In this document: in pieces, positions 8,112 to 12,808 of the stretch
Position numbering within the stretch: position 1 is the stretch's first letter
How the letters are laid out: each line of letters opens with the position of its first letter
Origin: Fidelibacterota bacterium
Lineage (GTDB): Bacteria; Fidelibacterota; Marinisomatia; Marinisomatales; S15-B10
DNA length: 12,808 nucleotides
NCBI GenBank assembly: GCA_002691365.1
Contig: NZHL01000009.1
Span: 17,742-30,549, forward strand
Direction of reading: 5' to 3'
Program-made: the position numbers and the translations under genes
The notes under the pieces: generated by a model
The model's database searches: none
Told to the model about the DNA's origin: nothing
What the model saw: only the letters and a program-made list of their open reading frames with translations

Positions 8112-9494
8112 GTGAATAAAATTATACTTTACACATTTTTGCTATTTTCATTTTTATCTTCTCAATCAGCTAAATATTACAGTGATACATTTTCAAATGT
8201 TGTAAAAAAAGTAAATGCAGCTGTCGTTACTATTAATAGTGAAAAGATTGTTTCAAATGAAAGAAGAAATCCCTTTGAAGAATTTTTTTATGAAGATTTT
8301 GGATATGGAAATCCAAATAGAGAAAGAACAACAAAAGCTTTGGGTTCGGGAGTAATTGTAGATGCTAAAAATGGTCATATTATAACAAATAATCATGTTG
8401 TTGAGGGAGCTGATCAAATTAGTATAGTTTTGATGGATGAAAGAGAGTTTGATGCTGAAGTATTAGCCACAGATCCAAAAAGTGATTTAGCTATTTTGAA
8501 AATTGATGCTAAAAACTTAACTCAAGTCACTTTAGGTAATTCTGATAATTTAGATGTTGGAGAATGGGTTTTAGCAATTGGAAGCCCATTTTCATCAAGT
8601 TTAAGTCATACTGTAACAGCTGGTATAGTTAGTGCTAAAGGAAGAACTAATGTGATTGGTGGAATTGATTATGAAGATTTTATACAAACCGATGCTGCTA
8701 TAAATCCAGGTAATAGTGGAGGTGCATTAGTTAATCTTGATGCTGAGTTGATTGGTATAAATACAGCAATTGCAACAGGTGGTTATATGAGAAGTAATGC
8801 TGGAGTAGGATTTGCAATTCCATCAAATTTAGCAAGTGTGATTATGAATGATTTAATTTCTGAGGGAAGAGTAATTAGATCATGGTTAGGAGTTTTCATT
8901 CAGGATGTTGATGATGGAATTTCTAAAAATTTAAAGCTTCCTGATCGTCAAGGAGCCCTAGTAACTGATATAGTTGATGGAAGTCCTGCAGAGAAAGCTG
9001 GTTTTAAAATTAAGGACGTGATTATTGACTTTTCAGGAAACAAAATTAAAAATTCTTCTCATTTAAAAAATGTTGTATCATCTACAAGGCCTAAAACAAT
9101 ACCAAATGTGAAAATTATCAGAGATGGTAAAGAAAAATTTTTGAAAGTTGAACTTGTAGAGTTACCAAAAGAAGATGAAATATTTGCTAGAAATTCTTCA
9201 TCTTTACCATCATCTCTTGGAATGAGAGTTGAAAATATCAATCAATCAATTTTAAATAGATTTGGTTTAGAAAATATTGATAATGGAGTTATTGTAATTG
9301 ATATATTAAACTCTAGTATTGCTTCTAAGTCTGGTATCACGATAGGAGATGTAATATCGCGAGTTGGTGATACAGAAATTAATTCTGTGTCTGAGTTTAG
9401 AATTGCAATAAATAATTTAAAAGATCAAGAATCTGTTCTGTTTTTAATAAAAAGACGTGGTGGTTCCATTTTTATTCCCTTAGAAATGAATTAA
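8112..9494 (+). CDS. HtrA/DegQ-family periplasmic serine protease
   Basis: A 460-residue secreted protease/chaperone that degrades or holds misfolded envelope proteins. An N-terminal signal peptide (about 1-20, hydrophobic 3-15) is followed by a trypsin-like domain with the full triad: His95 in TNNHVVEGA, Asp125 in KSDLAILK, and Ser202 in [12 protein letters not shown] domain 1 spans about 257-345 (WLGVFIQDV, then [10 protein letters not shown]) and PDZ domain 2 about 368-458 ([15 protein letters not shown]). Two PDZ domains and the length fit DegP/DegQ (DO type) and not DegS. The start is GTG with GAGG at 8103-8106, five bases upstream, and the signal peptide begins directly there. It lies 68 bases after the thioredoxin gene and may be in the same operon or have its own promoter in that gap. 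Confidence 0.95.
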   Translation: MNKIILYTFLLFSFLSSQSAKYYSDTFSNVVKKVNAAVVTINSEKIVSNERRNPFEEFFYEDFGYGNPNRERTTKALGSGVIVDAKNGHIITNNHVVEGADQISIVLMDEREFDAEVLATDPKSDLAILKIDAKNLTQVTLGNSDNLDVGEWVLAIGSPFSSSLSHTVTAGIVSAKGRTNVIGGIDYEDFIQTDAAINPGNSGGALVNLDAELIGINTAIATGGYMRSNAGVGFAIPSNLASVIMNDLISEGRVIRSWLGVFIQDVDDGISKNLKLPDRQGALVTDIVDGSPAEKAGFKIKDVIIDFSGNKIKNSSHLKNVVSSTRPKTIPNVKIIRDGKEKFLKVELVELPKEDEIFARNSSSLPSSLGMRVENINQSILNRFGLENIDNGVIVIDILNSSIASKSGITIGDVISRVGDTEINSVSEFRIAINNLKDQESVLFLIKRRGGSIFIPLEMN

Positions 9495-9516
9495 ATCATA
9501 TAGTCAAAATATAAAT

Positions 9517-9548
9517 TTTTGAATAACTATGTTCAAAAGCTAAGTTAT
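9517..9548. other. Pair of alternative small hairpins after htrA
   Basis: In the 85-base gap between htrA and the DUF2905 gene, TTTTGAA (9517-9523) pairs perfectly with TTCAAAA (9532-9538) around an 8-base loop. ATAACT (9523-9528) could instead pair with AGTTAT (9543-9548). The two stems cannot form together. No T run follows on either side, so this is not a standard terminator, and short AT-rich stems arise easily by chance here. Confidence 0.25.
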
Positions 9549-9579
9549 CTCATTAAATTAATCATCAAATTCGATTAAA

Positions 9580-9795
9580 ATGAGTAAGGTATTTTTAATA
9601 ATAGGATTTATTTTTATTGTGATTGGCTTTTCAAATCATTTTGGATTTAATATCCCTATTATATCAAAACTAGGTAATTTGCCCGGAGATATAAGAATTT
9701 TAAGAAATAATTTTTCTTTATACATTCCAATTACAACATGTATTTTGCTGAGTATTTTTTTCAACCTAATTTTTAAACTATTTTCAAAAATCTAA
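9580..9795 (+). CDS. DUF2905 small membrane protein
   Basis: A 71-residue protein with two membrane helices (about 3-19 and 48-68) joined by a short loop that contains KLGNLPGDIRI (31-41). The LGxLPGDI motif followed by a hydrophobic 'PIT' helix (PITTCILLS) is the hallmark of the DUF2905 family, whose function is not known. Family members have this length, so the gene appears complete. It starts at ATG without a recognisable Shine-Dalgarno, 85 bases after htrA. Its TAA stop is separated by a single base from the ileS ATG, so the two genes are almost certainly on one transcript and ileS translation may depend on it. Confidence 0.85.
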   Translation: MSKVFLIIGFIFIVIGFSNHFGFNIPIISKLGNLPGDIRILRNNFSLYIPITTCILLSIFFNLIFKLFSKI

Positions 9796-9796
9796 A

Positions 9797-12700
9797 ATGC
9801 TTAAAAAAGTTAATAATAAAGTAGACTTTATAGAGATTGAACACGAAGTTCTAGATTTTTGGAAGAAAAAAAATATTTTTGAAAAACGAAAAAAAATGAA
9901 TGAAGGTTTGAAAAAATGGTCATTCATTGATGGTCCAATTACAGCAAATAATCCAATGGGAGTTCATCATGCATGGGGAAGAACTTTAAAAGATTTGTAT
10001 AACAGGTATAAATCAATGACTAAACATGAATTAAGATATCAACAAGGTTTTGATTGTCAAGGGCTTTGGGTAGAAGTAGAAGTTGAAAAAGAATTAGGTT
10101 TTAGGTCAAAAAAAGATGTTGAGAATTATGGAATTGAAAAATTTGTTAAAAAATGTAAAGATAGAGTTAAAAAATTTTCTGATATACAAACTAATCAATC
10201 AAAAAGACTTGGTTACTGGATGGATTGGGACAATTCTTATTATACAATGTCTGATGAAAATAATTATACTATTTGGAGTTTATTAAAGAAACTTCATGAA
10301 AATGGTAAAATTTATAGAGGATCTGATGTTGTTCCTTGGTCAGGAAGATCAGGCACATCATATTCACAAATGGAGATAATTGAAGGTAGAAAATTAGTTT
10401 CGCATAGAGCAGTTTTCATAAGATTTCCAATTAAAAATAAAAAAAATGAATTTCTTTTAGTTTGGACAACCACTCCTTGGACTTTAACATCAAACGTAGT
10501 TGTTGGTGTCAACATTAAACTTGAATATGTGAAAATTAAATCTCATGATGGTTCAATATATTACTTGGCTAATGAAAATTTAAATTTTAAAAGATTGGAA
10601 AAACAATTTAAAGAAAAGAAACAATGGATTAAAAATGTTCCAAAACTTAAAACTATATCTCAAATCTTTAAGGAAAAAGGAGGATTTGAAATAATTGGTA
10701 AAGTTAAGGGTGAAGATATGGTTGGTTGGGAATATGATGGTCCTTTTGATAATTTGAAAGCACAAAATGAAATTGGTGGTTATCCATTTCCTAATCATAA
10801 TTTGGTTGAAAAAGGTGTATCTGCGAAATTACAACACAAAGTAATTAATCCTGGTAAAGATTCAATGGGTAAAGATATTGTAGTCTCTGGTGAAGGTACT
10901 GGAATTGTTCATATGGCTCCTGGATGCGGTGATATTGATAATAAAGTCGGTAAAAAACAAAATTTAATTAATATATCACCTCTTGATGAGGAATCAAAAT
11001 TTACTTCTTATTTTGGATGGTTAAAAGGTAAGAGAGCTACTGATAAATCAACAATAGATTTAATATTAGATTATCTTAAACAAAATGATTACTTAGTTTA
11101 TATTGAAGAATATCCTCATGTATATCCTCATTGTTGGAGATCGGGTGATGAATTAGTATTCCGCCTTGTAGATGAATGGTATATCAATATGGATTGGCGA
11201 AATCAAATCAAAAATATTCTTGATGATATAGATTGGATTCCATCTTGGGGTAAGGAAAGAGAAAATGAATGGTTAGATAATATGGGTGATTGGATGATTT
11301 CAAAGAAAAGATTTTGGGGTTTAGCATTACCTATTTGGATATTTGAAGATGAATCATTTTATGTTGTAGGATCAAAAGAAGAACTAAAAAAACTATCTGT
11401 TGAAGGTTGGGAAGAATTTGAAAAAAATTCTCCACATAGACCTTGGATTGATAAAGTAAAAATCAAACATCCTGATACAGGTTTAATTGGAACAAGAATT
11501 AAGGATGTAGGAAATCCATGGTTAGATGCTGGAATCGTTCCATTCTCAACATTAGGGTATGAATCTAATAAAGAATATTGGAAAGAATGGTTTCCAGGAG
11601 ATTTTATAACTGAATCATTTCCTGGCCAATTCAGAAATTGGTTTTATTCTTTGCTAGCTATGTCAACATTTCTTGAAAACAAGGCACCATTTAAGACACT
11701 TTTAGGTCATGCATTAGTTAAAGATGAAAATGGTAAAGATATGCATAAATCAACTGGCAATGCAATTTGGTTTGATGATGCTGCAGAAGATATTGGTGTT
11801 GACGTTATGAGATGGATGTATGCTTCTCAAAACCCTGAAAACAATCTTTTGTTTGGCTATGGAATTGCAGAAGATATTAGAAAAAAAATCATCACTTTGT
11901 GGAATGTGTATTCTTTTTTTGTAACGTATGCAAGGTTAGATAAATTTGATCCAAGTATTAATTTAAATAAGAAAAACTTTACGCAATTAGATTCATGGAT
12001 TTTATCAAAAATGAATAAACTTATTAAAATAGCTGAAGATTCTTTTGAAAATTATAGAATAGATAAATTTATGAAACATTTAGACCTTTTTCTTGATGAC
12101 CTTTCAAATTGGTATGTGCGGCGAAATAGGAGAAGATTCTGGAAAGCTGAAAATGATAATGATAAGAATGCAGCTTATCAAACTTTATATAATGTATTAA
12201 AAAAATTAATTTTTATTCTATCTCCAATTGCACCATTTGTAACAGAAAAAATTTATCAAAATTTAGTTAGGAATCTTGAATTTGAGTCAAAAGAGAGCGT
12301 CCATCTTAACGATTTTCCTATTTATAATAAAAATGAGATTGATGAAGATCTTATTCATTCCATGGATGGATTAGTTAAAATTGTAGAACTAGGTAGATTT
12401 GCAAGGAATAAAGCTTCAATAAAAATCAGACAACCTCTTTCAAGATTATGTATTTTCTTGAAAGATGAAAATATTAAAAAATTAATTCTACAAAATGAAA
12501 ATCAAATAAAAGAAGAGTTGAACGTAAAAAATATAGAATTTGTAAAAAATCAAAATGATTTAATTTTTAGAGAAGTTTCTCCTAATTTTGTTACAATTAG
12601 AGAAAAATTTCAGGATAAAATAAATTTGATATTACCTCTAATTAAAAAACTTAATTTTGAACAATATAATAAAAATATAAACAATGATGGATATATTAAG

Positions 12701-12808
12701 GTTTCTGATTCTGATAATGATTTTGAATTAAATAAAAATGATTTTTTAATTAAAGAAAAATCAGTTAAGAATTTCTCTTCCGTTTGTGAAGGAGATATAG
12801 TAGTTGGA
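9797..12808 (+). CDS. ileS: Isoleucyl-tRNA synthetase, 3' end missing
   Basis: 1004 codons are visible and still open at the window edge; relatives are roughly 1030-1070 residues, so a short C-terminal piece is missing. The enzyme charges tRNA-Ile with isoleucine. The Rossmann-fold motif is ANNPMGVHHAWG (50-61), where the usual HIGH reads GVHH. The KMSKS loop reads DMHKS (648-652) and keeps the second lysine. The CP1 editing domain has WTTTPWTL (223-230) and GTGIVHMAPGCGDID (367-381), with Asp381 at the expected editing Asp position. NPWLDAG precedes the KMSKS part, and an anticodon-binding helical domain begins after about 700. The motif set fits a divergent bacterial group related, from memory, to Chloroflexi-type IleRS. 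Cysteines expected at four CxxC sites are mostly gone (SGRS 182-185, CWRS 446-449, IFED 515-518, HPDT 558-561). It follows the DUF2905 stop by one base and has no Shine-Dalgarno. Confidence 0.93.
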   Translation, partial: MLKKVNNKVDFIEIEHEVLDFWKKKNIFEKRKKMNEGLKKWSFIDGPITANNPMGVHHAWGRTLKDLYNRYKSMTKHELRYQQGFDCQGLWVEVEVEKELGFRSKKDVENYGIEKFVKKCKDRVKKFSDIQTNQSKRLGYWMDWDNSYYTMSDENNYTIWSLLKKLHENGKIYRGSDVVPWSGRSGTSYSQMEIIEGRKLVSHRAVFIRFPIKNKKNEFLLVWTTTPWTLTSNVVVGVNIKLEYVKIKSHDGSIYYLANENLNFKRLEKQFKEKKQWIKNVPKLKTISQIFKEKGGFEIIGKVKGEDMVGWEYDGPFDNLKAQNEIGGYPFPNHNLVEKGVSAKLQHKVINPGKDSMGKDIVVSGEGTGIVHMAPGCGDIDNKVGKKQNLINISPLDEESKFTSYFGWLKGKRATDKSTIDLILDYLKQNDYLVYIEEYPHVYPHCWRSGDELVFRLVDEWYINMDWRNQIKNILDDIDWIPSWGKERENEWLDNMGDWMISKKRFWGLALPIWIFEDESFYVVGSKEELKKLSVEGWEEFEKNSPHRPWIDKVKIKHPDTGLIGTRIKDVGNPWLDAGIVPFSTLGYESNKEYWKEWFPGDFITESFPGQFRNWFYSLLAMSTFLENKAPFKTLLGHALVKDENGKDMHKSTGNAIWFDDAAEDIGVDVMRWMYASQNPENNLLFGYGIAEDIRKKIITLWNVYSFFVTYARLDKFDPSINLNKKNFTQLDSWILSKMNKLIKIAEDSFENYRIDKFMKHLDLFLDDLSNWYVRRNRRRFWKAENDNDKNAAYQTLYNVLKKLIFILSPIAPFVTEKIYQNLVRNLEFESKESVHLNDFPIYNKNEIDEDLIHSMDGLVKIVELGRFARNKASIKIRQPLSRLCIFLKDENIKKLILQNENQIKEELNVKNIEFVKNQNDLIFREVSPNFVTIREKFQDKINLILPLIKKLNFEQYNKNINNDGYIKVSDSDNDFELNKNDFLIKEKSVKNFSSVCEGDIVVG

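Noticed and set aside
10312..10798. Two reverse-strand reading frames inside ileS
   Set aside because: They fall within the continuous IleRS frame, whose motifs are clear on the plus strand, so they are antisense shadows.

Overview
The window is a gene-dense stretch of about 12.8 kb of very AT-rich bacterial DNA. Lines I counted by hand run from about 23% to 42% GC, with most genes near the low end. All genes read cleanly in the standard code, with TGA used as a stop. A lipoprotein cyclophilin, a secreted HtrA protease and an RND-type exporter point to a Gram-negative envelope. The low GC, tight packing, mostly Shine-Dalgarno-free starts and divergent IleRS would suit an uncultured marine lineage such as Marinimicrobia (SAR406). 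That placement is an inference from gene style; no marker here proves it.

Left part (1-3337, + strand): the 3' two thirds of a sodium:solute symporter gene, cut by the window edge, and then a full MMPL/RND exporter starting at TTG 10 bases after the symporter stop. Middle (3338-5310, - strand): a PAS domain fused to a MenA/UbiA-type membrane prenyltransferase, which abuts the exporter tail to tail with no spacer, preceded by a GNAT acetyltransferase gene. Right part (5393-12808, + strand): a co-directional run of pyrF, pyrE, a lipoprotein peptidyl-prolyl isomerase, a membrane-anchored TlpA/ResA-like thioredoxin, HtrA/DegQ, a small DUF2905 membrane protein and ileS, which runs off the window end.

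The right-hand run joins the last two steps of UMP synthesis (pyrE makes OMP, pyrF decarboxylates it) to three proteins of envelope protein quality control: proline isomerisation, thiol redox, and chaperone/protease. pyrE and the isomerase overlap by ATGA, and DUF2905 and ileS are separated by one base, so translational coupling is likely at both junctions.

The items most worth a second look are the PAS-prenyltransferase fusion, whose GC content is visibly higher than its neighbours', and the IleRS, which has unusual signature motifs (GVHH and DMHKS) and lacks cysteines where relatives carry CxxC zinc knuckles. I found no mobile element, CRISPR array, tRNA or rRNA. No stretch over 300 bases lacks a gene, and the longest gap is about 98 bases. 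Apart from the fusion this looks like ordinary core genome, and I do not see a multi-gene undescribed system.
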